From Luidia sarsii (taxonomy: Eukaryota > Echinodermata > Asteroidea > Paxillosida > Luidiidae), in the NCBI GenBank assembly GCA_949987565.1, contig OX465102.1, positions 24,886,385-24,950,384 of the forward strand: a stretch of 64,000 bases of DNA, given 5' to 3'. A program made the translations under genes and the position numbers. Shown piece after piece: positions 22,301-35,500 of the stretch. How positions within the stretch are numbered: the first letter of the stretch is position 1; each line of letters begins with the position of its first letter. The notes below the pieces were generated by a model. It was not told the DNA's origin. It saw only the letters and a program-made list of their open reading frames with translations, and did no database searches.

Positions 22301-25300
22301 GCGAAACGTTTCCTGGAGAACCGGGACCATTAGGGCATTGTGGGCGGTACAGGCCGATGATCCCCACTGCCTTGACCCGTGGCTTTGGAGTTGGGACGGT
22401 GGCCACTCTTCCTGGCCTCGATAAATGCCATCAATTACAAAATGCAGACCTGTTTGTGCGTGTGTGTTTGTTATTATCGCTCAGGTCAGTCCCCTACGCC
22501 CCTCCATCCTGCGGCTTGTATGGAGGGAAACCATAAAGCCAATTGGGCTTCCTGTTTCCAGATGAAACAGAATTAAACAGATTTTTTTTTTGTAAAACCC
22601 ACACTCACGTTTTTGCACACCTGCTTTTTGGGGAGCTTTTCTGTTTAGTTTTAGGACAGGAAATTGAATTTGGCCAATATTGCACACAAACAATTCAGTT
22701 GGAAAACCATATTGTGCAGGGATGGACTTCAACAGAGGTCTGGTTTCCAAAATTCCAATAGCCTCAACCAACAATGTTTTGCCACTCACAACATAGGCCT
22801 ACTGCCCAGTCCCATCTTTCTTAGAGATGTTCTGACTTTGGTCCTGCCAGGATCAAAAGGCATTCCAGTCCACCGTTGAGCTTTGACAAAAGGTCCTGCT
22901 GGAATTGAAAGGTTGTTGCCTCTGATTTTTTTTTAGATTCACAGTTTTGGGTTATTTCTGTTTGTCGTCTTGATCCAATCTCTGACCTTGCATCTTCTTC
23001 TTGTCTCTCTCTTGCTTCACAGAAGAGGGGAGCCTGTCATCCGCTTCCTCCCACTCCCACATCTCCTCCCCCGTCCTCTCCCCGGCCTCCTCCTCCACCA
23101 CCTTCCCCTCCCCCTTCACCTCCCCGCTGCCCTCGCCCCACCCGCAGCCCCACCCCAGCCACCACCAGCTGGCCAACTCCCCCAAGGACCCGGGCGTGTC
23201 CGCCGCCAGCCCGGAGGCTGAGGCTCTGCCCACGGTGGCCATGGCGACCGGCGAGAGCGACACGACCCCCACCACACCCACCACCACCCCTACCACACCC
23301 ACCACACCCACTACACCCACTACACCCACTACACCCACCACCACCGCGGGCTTCAACGAGGGGAGAGTGGGGACTCTGCCCATCACGCGACGTCCATGAG
23401 GGAGAGGCGAGACTCCGGTGTGGGCAACTCCCTCACCAGACCCAACAGGTGAGCTATCCGTTCCCATCAATCGACGGCCTAGTATGATGAGGCCTAGGTT
23501 TTCTCTCAAGAAAACAGTTTGTTAAAGGCCCAATACAACATTGGGAAGATCGGCCAACATCGATGCCCTTACTCCTTAGAGATTCCTTCTAATTTACACA
23601 GTCTGTAGATAGTCATGATAGAATCCACATGTAGAAATTTTACGGTCTTGATCTTCACTCAAACATTGACAAATAGTTGATTACTCGCAAGTAATTAACT
23701 ATTTCTGACAAGGTACAGAATGGTGCGGGCTCCGTAGAATCCAACTACGCCAACACACTGTAGATGCACATCATTTTTACGTGAGCTTCCACCACAGACT
23801 ATTCTCTTCTTACACACAGTCCCTCCCCCATGAGAAATGTTTGTGAAAAAACAACACCTTTTGTGCATGCCCAACTAAGTATTGAATAAGACTTTTAGGC
23901 TTTGCATGGTGGGTGAAACAATATACATGTAGGAGGGTTTGCGGACTTTGCGGCCAGAGCATACTGGTCGGAACGTTGAATTATCACTCAGGTTCTTTTC
24001 AGAACCACACCTCTTCTTAAGTTTAAGAGACCTTATACATGGTGTCACCGCAAGTCTTCTTTCGTTTAGTGCATCTGTAGTTCCTCATACAGTCTTTGCT
24101 TCATGCTCGAGTTTGGATGATTACATTCCGGCTTACCCTGCACACCCAGGTTCAGAATTGAATGACGTCAGTGAAATCCAAGTTACTCTTGACTCGAGAT
24201 TCAACACAAGAAACCCTCGGTCATACTTTTTTTGTATTAATCAGATCTGCATGCAACTTGTGTGCGTGTGTCTTGCGAGGGGGTCCTTTCTTAGAAATGA
24301 CAAGAACTCTGTCTTTGAATCTCGGGGGGGGGGGGGGTTTGACGGGCCAATAATTGCACTATTGGTGTATAGTTACCAGCCAATCCCAGGCCGTCGGTGT
24401 GCACAAGCGCTATATCCACTCACTAATCAGTTGAACACACAGCAACAGCATGGTGGGTTTCTGCAGTAGAGTCCTGGCCCATATGTGTGCCAAAAGGATA
24501 CAGAAATGTTCAAACAAGGCTGAAAATGTGCTTTGTATTCCTTCTTCTCTTCCCTATCTTACCTGCTGTGACCTGGAATACTATTATGTAGCCTACATAT
24601 TAAATTGGGGTTTCTTCTTATCTTTTTCTTCTTCTTTTTTATTGTTGGGGGCTGACAGGGTAGTTTTTGTGATTCCTAGTCACAAGGTCAGTGACATTCT
24701 TTAGGTTTGGTCCTTTCTAGGGACATTGGTGCCAAGGTTTGTTGGTTTTACCAATCCTTACTCTAGTTTCGGGGCAAGGTTATCCAGCCTGCTGTAACTT
24801 ACCCCCCCCCCCCAGATGGGGGCCTCTGGTCTGTGGCCAGGTCCCTCTTTGCATGCAGCACCCTTGACCAGAAAGAGGGTCTTTCATCTTACCTCTAGCT
24901 CCCCCTTACCACCCCCCCCACACACACACACCCTGACTGACCCTCCTGAGAGTCCTTCCCTTACTGTAGGGAACCACCCAGTGCAACACCCTGCCTCAGT
25001 TTGGGTTTCATAATACGTACATGTGCAGGGCATGTATGTATGTACATGTACATTTATGATTTACAGTATAGTTATGTCTGAATGATCCATGTTGATCAAA
25101 CCGATGAATACGCCCTTTAAGTTTAAAGGCTCAACATTTGAGAATGGTGTGTATGCTATGTATACTATTACTATGTAATTTTTAAGCTTTTGAGGCAGCA
25201 ACTACTGTACATGTACAAGTGTACTTCCACCTGATGCAATTATCAAGCACTCTAGCTGTTGCAGTCGAGCACAAATCTTCCCTGAACCATTTCCTTTCAG

Positions 25301-28300
25301 TTTCGTTCCTGTAGCACAGCAGAGAAGCTTTTGAAATCACATCTGGTCAGGAGTGAGACTTGATAATGGTTCTGATGACCTCAAAGCCAAAAAACCCAAA
25401 GAATGCGGGATTGCCAAGGAGAAGACCCCACACCACAGCAGACTCACTGACTGATAGACCCTGTGGGGCTTGGTTGTGTTTAGCACCCAAACCCCACCCA
25501 TTGCCAGGCACACAAACAAGCTCATTCCATGTAAAGGCCATTGGAATGGCAAATGGGCTGTGTCAAGTGTTGTGGGTGGCATGCCAGAAGTGACAACAGT
25601 ATATACTGTAACCCCGGCTAACTTTGGGTTACAAAACAAGTTGCCTGTGATAAGCCTGTGCATGGTTTATGGGTGGTCAGCCAGGCATTCCTGATGTACA
25701 TGTACATGTAGATGGCTGATGGGTCAAATCAGATGAGATGATTGTCCATCAAGGATGACTGTCTGTAGGGGCCTACTGCACTACTGGGCCTCAGTGCTTG
25801 AGATTCCGCTGTCTGCATGACTGACCATTAGGATGTTGGGTCTCCTGACTTCACCCTCTCCCAACAGGCCCCCCCCCCCACACACACACACACCATGGAG
25901 GCCATGCACACACATTAGGTCTGATTTCACTGTCCAGATAATCGCAATTCAAAAACCTGTTGGGTTTTTTGGCTGGCTGTCCCACAGGCCAAAACAAATT
26001 GGAGTTTGAATCACGATTCAAATTGCTATCCAAATAATCGTGTTCATTTGGGACAGCTAGTGGCAATGGCCCTACTGCCTTGGTCGAGCCTGTCTGAGCC
26101 CCCTCCTTATCCTTGTCTGGAGCACAAGTTCATAGGAATGAACACATGCTACTAAGGCTGATGGCTTGAGCCACTGGTTCCCCGCTCCTGACAGATACCC
26201 ACTATAAGTATACCCTGTTGCATTGAGCAGAACACTGAAAAATTCAATCTTTTTTTTTTTATCAGACATGAAACAAGTAAGCAACACATAAAATGTTACA
26301 AACTGCATACACAGACTTGAATGACCAAAATGAAAACCTCAACCATTTTAGAATTAGAGGGTCATATGATGTGCTGATCCTAGCAGGACCTTTCTCTACC
26401 TTTCAGAACAATTCCTATGAATTTGTCATGTACTACTAGAATAGTAGTACACAATGTACTACAATGTAATGTGTGTTCCGAGACTCCTCTAGAATGGAAT
26501 CAAATTTGCTATTCCGTCAGGAATTCCCTGATGCCTGATCGGAGATAGAACTCTGGTCTCTGGTGCCTTCCCGAATTCAGTCCATGGTGATATTTGGCAA
26601 TCAGATTTAATCATTAATAACCCACTTCCTGAATTGCGCAGGATGAATGGAACTCTCCCTCCCCCTGTAAGTGTAAACAGCTGTTGGTTCTATTCTGAGT
26701 AAGGAGAAACGGGAGAGAGAATAAAAAAAAGCCAAAAACCCAACGTGCTCCGACTTACCACAGGAGTGGGTGTATCAAAGCACTACCCCCCTCCCCACAC
26801 ACACACTCCATATGTACACAGTAATATGCGCTTACTGTTTCAGACTGAGTGCAGTGTTTACCTTTGCGGCATGACTCATGACTCTACCACAGCAGAACAC
26901 ACTTGCATAATGCAACCAAAAACAAGTCTCTCCCAGCACATTGGCCCTCGCTGTTGTGACGTACAGACTGTTTCTAACTGATTTCACAGCAGGCTCAGAC
27001 CACAGGAAATTCCCTCTCTGTACTCCTCCTCACCCCCACCCCCACCCCACCCCCCCCCCCTTCCTCCTTTCAAAGTCGAGCCGACCAAGGACTATGGACT
27101 CAACAAACCACGACTTCTGGAGGGGGTAAAAAAAATCCAAAAACATATATTGAAGAGAAAACCCCGGATGACTCAAGTTGTTGTCATCACCCATCACCAC
27201 TGTGGTCACAGTTTGTCAACAAATCAAAGGCCGAAAATCATTTCAGCTTTACATGATTTCTAAGTATTCTCTGCTATGATGTAACTTGTCATCGGTGTTT
27301 TTTTTCTAGGTATTTGCAGCTGATGCTAAGCATCTGATATCGAACAAAGTTCCTGTCAATTCTGCTTCATGTTCAGAGGCGGTGCTAGCCTTTGATTTTT
27401 CCAATGCCAAATGGCTGTGGCGTGACTGTCTCGTTGCAGGCTCTGAATGGGGGGGGGGGTGAGAGAGGCGTTGGACTTGTCAGTTGCCTCATGTTGGATG
27501 CGGCAGGAGGGCTGGTCCCTTGGGAAGTGATTGATTTGATTGAGGAGTTGGGCGAGGAGATGGATTGGGAGGCGCATTGCAGTTATACATTGTTGTGCAT
27601 GGGAGGACAGGGGCTCACCCAAACCCAGCGGTGGCATGGCGGCTGTGGCTGGCTTCTCTAGTCCATCAATCTGCCCCAACCTTGAATTTATTGCCAGTTC
27701 AGCCAGTGAGTCAGTAAAGCCATAGTGGCTGCAGTCGGAGGCTCACTCAACTGCCACCTCCTTGTTCAATTGAAGCTTTCATTTCTCCCTTCTTCTTCTT
27801 CTTTTTTTGTCCCATGCTGGCACAACCACAGTGGGACACGGGGACAACCACCGCTATGCTTGTCTGTCAGAATCTGTCCCACTGAAATTGAAAAGGAAGC
27901 CGCGGTACATGTATCTAGTTGCTTCCGGTTGCCCCGTTCAATCGTGGGTTCATTTTAGTCCGGGCATTCTGTTTGCGTGGGTCAGTTCCGTGTTTGTTTG
28001 AACCCATTGTATCCACTTCAAGGGGGACTACTGGCTACTGGCTAGTGTCCGGTGGTGGGTAGCCTAGCCTTGCAGCGTTAGTCACTTACATGTAACATAA
28101 TGATTCAGTCATTATCTCTCCCGGTCTCTAGCATTGGGCCAAAGGGTTTTCCTCTAATCAGAGGGGAATGACCCAGTGCCCTTCAGCCTGGTCTTGTGGT
28201 CAGCCGGGCCCATCAGTGGTCACTGCAGAATCTGAAGCTGGCTATTTGTGTTTTTTAACAGTCTGTTAATTAGTGGACCAAGTGGGTGTCCACAAAGTGG

Positions 28301-29493
28301 AAGAAAACAAAAGCGAGAGAAAGAGGGCAGTGGGTTAGTGAGTCACACTTCTAGTTAGAACCAGAGGAATTGCCTGTGCTAGATATAGAGTAGGGAGAGC
28401 TCTCAGCTGACCGGCAGTAACCCCGGGGGTCTTGCACCTCACTGGAAACCAGCGGCCATTAGAAAGACAGTGGTCAGCAAAAATACACAGGCCTCAAGCC
28501 TGTGGGATAATGGGCTAAAACAAATTGACCGCAGTGCAGACAGACTGACTGATCTCGCCGTGAAGCTTTGGATCTGTTGCACTCTTCATAAATGTCTTAC
28601 CAGTGGTTAAGTAATGGGAACCCCCCCCCCCCCCTCTTTCCAAACCTAACCCAGTCCCAAACCCTAACCAGGACTTGGAGATGGGGGGGGGGGGTAAAAA
28701 ACAACAGGTGGGATTTGAAGTGACTGAGAAAGAGGCAGCATAATCCCTGATAATGGACATGAAGAATTACACAAATAAGCCAAACTGGTTGGGTTGTGGT
28801 GTGTGGGGGTGGGGGAGGCTACTGTGTAATACATATAGCTGTGGTTACCAGGAGCAGGAGCAGCGTATGGTTCAATCATGGAGGCTTAACAGTGGTTCAA
28901 CCACATCATAGTTTTGATGTCCTCTGGGCTTGGAGTGGGCGTCTACTTCAATCGATGGTAGCGCTCTAGTCTGAACAGTCAACAGTGTGATCTGTTGTTC
29001 AAGGTACATGTCATTTGGAGTTCATTCCCCTCATCCCGCCCCAACCCTGCCCTTCTCCTCCCCTCCCCCCAAAAAGAAAATCATCAGAATGAAAGCTTCT
29101 CAGAAAGGTGCGTTTGTGCCTTGGATGCAACAGGCAATTATGTGATGGGCCTGCCTTGAGGAATAACAACTCCGGTAAAGACGCTCATAAAGTGTAGTCA
29201 AACTGTCAATCCTGAGCTGGATTGAAGACGCACCTCTTTCTACCGTGCTGGCAGTCTGTGGTGTTGTTTTGGGGGTTTTTTTATTTCGTGCTGAATTGTT
29301 GATATCTGGACACAAGAAGCCTCTCACAGCCATCAAAGCCATCTGGTACCATCTTAGAAACAACCGGGTCCTTCACACAAAAACATTGGTCCCCTGCACC
29401 AAGATTTAGCATTTGCATCTTGCACCTGCTTTCGTGTTTTTCCCCCGGAATTGAAACCCTCCACTTCCACCATCATTTCCACTACCCTCCCTT

Positions 29494-29553
<60 letters not shown>

Positions 29554-32500
29554 CATGTAGCTATTTGTTTCCCCCTTATCAAAACAGGGTCCATGGTTAA
29601 CTTGTCCTTGAATTTGGCCCGTTTGATTTTGCATTTCCAATATCTGAAATCCATACTCGTTACCCAGGCAGGTGAATTTCTTGGCCAGATAGGCCTAGAC
29701 TAATGGGAACGGCCTGCGTCAGATATCACGTGCAAGGCTTATTAAAATGTCTCAAATTCTGAAAGCAACCAACCCCCCCCCCCCCAAGGAAAAAAAACCC
29801 ACCCAAAACAAAAAAAATGTGTTGAAACTGTTGATGTGCATATGATTTGGGCATGTTTCACAAATTAAGGCGGCCATTTTAATGGGGGGGGGGGGGTCTT
29901 TGATCAAGTTACTGACTTACTATATGATTCTGAGAAACCATCCAGTCTCCGTTCTACAGCCCGACGTACGTCATTGCATTGTCATTGTATGCTCTTTAGT
30001 AGTTAGATCTAAGACTAAAGGTGAAGGCAAGATCCTATCTTATGGAGACTGTGAGTTGGTCTATGGGTCGTTATCTAGTTGGCTGAGGCCTCCCAGTCTC
30101 TGTCACATGAGCCAGTCATTAGCCCTGCCAGGCTAGCAGGATGGCTGGCTAGCTTTGCCAGGGTTAATCAGGCTGACAGGCAGCTGCCGTGCCTACTGGA
30201 ATCATACGGGCGCATCCATCTCCATCTCAGTGCCCGCAAGACACTCCCACTATTCACAGCATCGTGGCGTCACAACTGGGGTACTCTGCTCCCTAGCTGT
30301 CTCCCTCTCTGTGTCTCTGTCTGTCTGTCTCTCTCTATTTATATCTGTGTCTCTATGCCTACCCATCTCTGCTTTTGTCTCTTTTCTCTCTCTCTCCCAT
30401 TGTGTCTCTGTCTTTTTTCTGTCTCTGTCTGTCCCTCTCTCCCTCTCGATCTTTCTCCCAATGTCGGTCTGTCTCTCCATCTGTGTCCAAGTCGCTGTGC
30501 CTACTCAAATGTGCCTGTGTCTCTTTTCTCTCTCTTTTTCTGTCTTTTTCTCTCTTTCTTTCTCCCTCTCGATCTCTCTACTGATGTCTCTGTCTGTTCT
30601 CATTGCACATCAGTGTTTCTATCTCTCACCCTCTTTGACTTTTGCTCTCTCTCTCTCTCTCTCTTTGTGTCTCTGTGTAACTTACTCTCTGCTTTTGTTT
30701 CTTCCTCTGTCTGTTTTCTCTCTGTCTCTGCCTCTGTCTCTGCCTCTTCCTCTGTCTCTGCATCTGTCTCTGTCTCTGCCTCTGCCTCTGTCCCTGTCTC
30801 TGTCTCTGTCTCTGCCGCTGTCTCTGTGGTTCTCTCTTATCAGACACTCTCCTTCAATTGTTTGTTTCATCTGCACCTTGCCACCTAGACTGTAGTGGTG
30901 GGGAGGGGTGTGCGAAAGACAACACATCTCAAGGAGCCCTCGTCTGACCCCCCCCCCTCCTCCTTGCACAAACATTTTTACACAAAGCAGTTGCTGTATT
31001 GTAAAGTCTTAGAAAGCTGGAGAGCCCTGAGCGTTAGTCTGAGGAGCACCCATCTCCAACTTCAAGGCACTTTATTCTGCCACTTAAACTGACTGCAGCA
31101 CCACTTCTGCAGACTGTGGATGACTTTCAAGTTCAAGAAAACCAAAAGATGGGATGCGTTTTGTGCATTGAGGCACGGTTACATGTAGTTTCTCTATTGG
31201 TCTATCGCTAAGATAAATCAGCCCATAGCCTGTCTATCAGTCTGGCTGTTGGTCTTCACTTTCTTTATGATCTCCATCTCTGTCTCTCTATCTCTAATTC
31301 TTTTATCTCTTGCACTGTCTCTTTTGAAGTTTTTCTGCCTTTTATTCAGTGAGAGTTTGCCCTACTTGACACAATGAGCACTGTGTGCTCAGTGCTTTGC
31401 CCGATTGCCTGCTGAAAAAAAAAAATGCAGGCAGCTCGGTCTCCAGTTTCGGCCTGGGCTGAACTATCACGTTCCATGCGGGGAAAAAAAAACACACTTA
31501 AATTTACCTTGCTGTCACAGTCTGTAAGTCAGTGTAGCTGTCTGTTTGTCTGGGCCCCGAGGTTGAGTTATTTCCTCCGTCTTTTTTGTGCACTCTTCTT
31601 CCAAAACCTGACCCAGATTCGTGTTGAATGCCTGGGCTATGCCACAGCATGGTGATGGCATTACAACAACAAAAAATGTGGGCCTAGTCCACCCCTCAAC
31701 CATATGACAAGTCACCAGGAAGGCAGGACTGGAAGAGAATTATAAGAAAAAAAATCCGAGGGCCCCCTAAGGCAGTAGATGTCATCTTGATGGCACCCTC
31801 GCCCTTCTACCATGCTTCTACCCTCACCCCACAGGCTGGCCTAATCTGTCATCCCCTCTCTCTCTCTCTCTCTCTACCAACCTCCCCCCTACCTGTCTAC
31901 TGGCTGCATATCAGTGGCCTCTGCTGACCTCCCTCCTCCTCCTCCTCCGCTCTCATCTTCCTCCTTGCACAAAAAGCCCCTTAGCCTTACAGTCAGATGA
32001 GGAGGAGGGGGAGACTATTGGACCTGTCCCATTCCCATCCTCACCTGGTTCCAGCCATTAATTTAGTGCCATCCATCATTCGTCACTATTACTCACTACT
32101 CATTAGGACCTGGGTTTTTTTGTAAAGGCTTTTCTTTAAGCCTATCTCTTGCCTTTTTCCCCCCAGGAGGCAAGTAGGGGCCCATGATATTTCTCTCTTC
32201 TTCTTTTTTAAGCTTTTTTTTGTGTCTTGCTTGGCTTGTTGGTAATTTGTCCGTCACTGGGGAGGGAACGTCTCTCCCCAAATGCGTGAGTCATCGTCGC
32301 TTGCTGCTAATTTTTGTTTGGAACATTTGCAATTGCACATTGTGCATTATGCTCTGAAGGCACATGTTTATGCAATTAGGAGTTGACTCATAGGGGAGAA
32401 TGTGCGGATTGTTTTGTTCTGTCTCCTGCAAAGCGTGCGTGCGTAATGGTGCCCTTTGTGTGGGAATGGGAAGATTGTAGCTGCCCCTTGCAATTACATA

Positions 32501-35500
32501 CAACCATGTAGCATATAGCTTCATGATACAACGATACGCTACTGGTACATGTATGTCACAGATGATGTCAGATAGGCACCATGATAATTTATGTGATATT
32601 TTCCTCCCTAAGAGAAACTGCACTAAAAAAAAAATGTACGTATACTAGGCCTACTTGTACTGTACTGCTCGTGCCACTTATAATGAGAAATTGTGTAGAG
32701 ATACCATGTAGCTGCATCAGTCTAAGTTTATTGCGACGCAATTTTTTTGCCTTGTATGAACGCGAGCAAAAAAAAACCGCGGTTTTTGAATCAGGATTCA
32801 AATGATAAATTGCGATTGCTTAGACAGTGGACCCGGTAATCCGGTCACTTGATTGTTGATGTAAAATGTCTAAATCTTGGTTGTTTGTTTGTTGTTTGTT
32901 GACTCTGCAGTGGTAAGAGGCCTCGGATCAGATGGCACAGCTTTCAGAAATCGCATCGACCCAGTCTGAACTCCAGGTGAGCCAAAATCGACTTGAATTC
33001 GGAATCAAGCTCAAAATCAATCCTGATTTCATTTTCATTTTCCTCCCACTGTTTTGGGTCCCCTCCCCCCTCCCCCCTCAAATGCGGCTGTCTGTACAAA
33101 GCTGTTTTTGACGGCCAGAGAAGATTGATTTTAAAGATTTGTTTATCCCGCTGGTGGACTCCAGCACAAACAAACTGGTGGGCTTGATGTTAAACAGATG
33201 AAACGCTGAGGATTTTTTTTAGTTTTTTTTTTAATAATAACAGCGCTTTCTACATGTGTACTGTTAAAATAAGTCTGAAAAATGTCAACCGCTGGCCCAG
33301 AGCTGTGAAGACCTTGCTCCACATCCCTCAAGTCAAACACGCGGTAGATTTCTAGAATTTGTGGCGTTAAGCTCGGCGCGATTGTCAGAGGACACGCAGA
33401 CCGTTCTAAGCCAGCAGACGTGATGCCACGTCTACTCCCACTTCTCTGCACTGTCTAGTACCCCCACGGGAGAGAGCACAGTGGATTTGAAGCCACTCAA
33501 GAGAGTGCGGTGGTGTTTTTTTTTTTTTTTTTATTCACTGGTAGCTCCCCTGCTCCCACTAGTCACTTGGAAGTGTTTTCACAACCAACAGGGTTTTTGT
33601 TTTCCCTTATTTTACCTTAGCGAGGGAAAGAGTGTGTGTTTTTTTTTTTTTTTTACATCCTGACAACATAAAAGAAAGTGAGTGTCATTCAGGCAATTTT
33701 TTGCAATAGATTTGAGAGGTTAACAAGATCCCAAAGGTGATTTTCTTTTGTGTTCCCTAGCCTACTTGACATTTCCTGTCGGATTCTATTTGGGGCTTTG
33801 GGGAGGGTAGTTTGGTTCTACTCGCGGGAGAAGTGTCCTGTGGATGATGTAGGATTTCAGAGGGGAAGTTCATATTTGTTTTGATGGACGTTGGTCAAAT
33901 CATTCTCCAAATACTTCAAGTATTTTGGGAGGGCAATTTATCAAGAGAGAGGTGAGAAGAGTAGACTCGGCACGAAATGCTTTTTATAGATTACGGACCC
34001 TTCCCCTCCTTCCCCCCACCTGAAGATTCCATGTAGTAGCCTGTAGCCACACTTTGAGGAATGACTGTGGCAGACACACTACACTAGTTTAACCAAACCA
34101 TCGCCCCCACTCCCAACACTGCTTCAGATATTTACGGTACTCCTAGAAACTCATGGCTGTTGGGCATGAAAGAGAGGAGGATGGCAAGTGAACACGGCTT
34201 GGTTTTCACCAACTGCCCTTTGTTTTGTTGGCTTTTTTTTTTTAAATTACTCTCGGGGACCTTAACCTCGGGGGAGGTAGGGGGATTTCATTTTCAAATT
34301 GGCCACCCAAACTCAGGGCCGAGAAGGAACAAAAAAAAAAACATCAAGTGAAAATAGAATAGGTGGATGGCTCTTAAACTCCAGAAACGTGATCGGAGTT
34401 TAGAAGATATTTGGATTGGTGCATTTGCGCCCTGTCTGGTTAATAAATTTTATAAAACAATACTAGTGAAAAAAACAAAAAAACAGAAAACAAAAAACAA
34501 AGAAAATCTGTAGGTAAAGGACCATTGACACTGGACAGGAACCATTCCAGTCAGTTGGTTTTTTTTCTTTTTTTCTGAGTGACCTCATTGGACCTGGATT
34601 CTGCGTGGGGGGGGGGGGGGGAGAGAGAGACCCAGACCAAGTGGTGAGGAAATAGTGGGCCTGATTCTCATTTCCATTATAAATATATATGATATAAAAG
34701 CCACTCGACTGCTCGGGTGTCCAGACCCGTGTTTGGCAGGGAAGGCTGCAGTAACAACACGCCGAGAAACACTGTGCAACAATCTGGAGGGCAGCTTTGG
34801 CGAGCCGGATTGCCGTTCTCTTTTTCTTTCCTTTTTTTTTGCACCGAGTCTTTTTGCCTGTTTTTGTTGACACGTGCGAGGGCGATGTTTGGTTGGAATT
34901 TCAGGCCGTTCCAGATCTCGGGGTTGTCGGTCAGCCAGCTTCTCATCCTGCGCAAACTCTCCCTCCTCAAACTGACCTCCCTGATGGAGCGACACTCGGT
35001 CACCCACCGGAGCGGCTGGAGCTGGTAAGAGCCTCTGCTATCACCCTCTCTCTCCCCCCTCCCCTCCCCTCCCCTCCCCTTCCCTTCCCTTCCCTTCCCT
35101 TCCCTTCCCTTCCCTTCGGCCTTCCCCCGCAGGCACCCAACCCTTTCCCCCAGATCCTTTCCTTTTCCCAGATCCTTGGATTTTCTTAATCTTCAATACC
35201 ACCTACCGGTACTTATATCATCAGCTTGCCTAGATGGACCTTTCTCAAAACCCCAAATAGCTTTCCGTCGATTCCGTTCCCTCACGAAAGGTCGTGTGCA
35301 GAATTGAAAGTTACGCTCCCTACTTGACTGCTTCAAAGTACATACGAGTCGATGGAAGTTGTCAACAAGCGGCTGCAGCCAGTTCCCGTAGTGTTGCGTG
35401 CTACTTCAAGCCGCAACCAATATATTCGCGGACCACTGCCTGTCAGAAAGGTCCTGCCAGGATGGAAATGCCAGTCCCTCTATTTTTTTTTTTTTTTTTT

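Larger units (their letters stand above)
23449..32910 (+). other. DLC1/STARD13: DLC-family intron 3
   Basis: The longest intron (9462 bp), phase 2, with donor GTGAGC and acceptor CTCTGCAG. It contains a family C copy (23898-24060), many poly-C/G runs, a (GA)n tract at 29497-29550, a long TCTG/TCTC-rich block at 30298-30835, a family A fragment (26370-26408) and a SINE fragment (31375-31450). No exon is required by phase or homology. Confidence 0.85.

Noticed and set aside
23360..23400. A 34-bp micro-intron (GT at 23367 to AG at 23400) as the cause of the exon 3 frame change
   Set aside because: It is far shorter than the other introns here and lacks a branch and pyrimidine tract. A one-base loss in the adjacent G run is simpler, although RNA data would decide.
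25337..25663. 108-codon minus-strand ORF in DLC intron 3
   Set aside because: It has mixed composition but no similarity I recognise, no splice sites and no neighbouring exons in phase; it is probably chance.
30079..30888. 269-codon Leu/Ser/Val/Cys ORF that resembles a membrane protein
   Set aside because: The hydrophobic appearance comes from TCTC and TGTC repeats; a second frame is equally open and no splice sites or conserved residues are seen.
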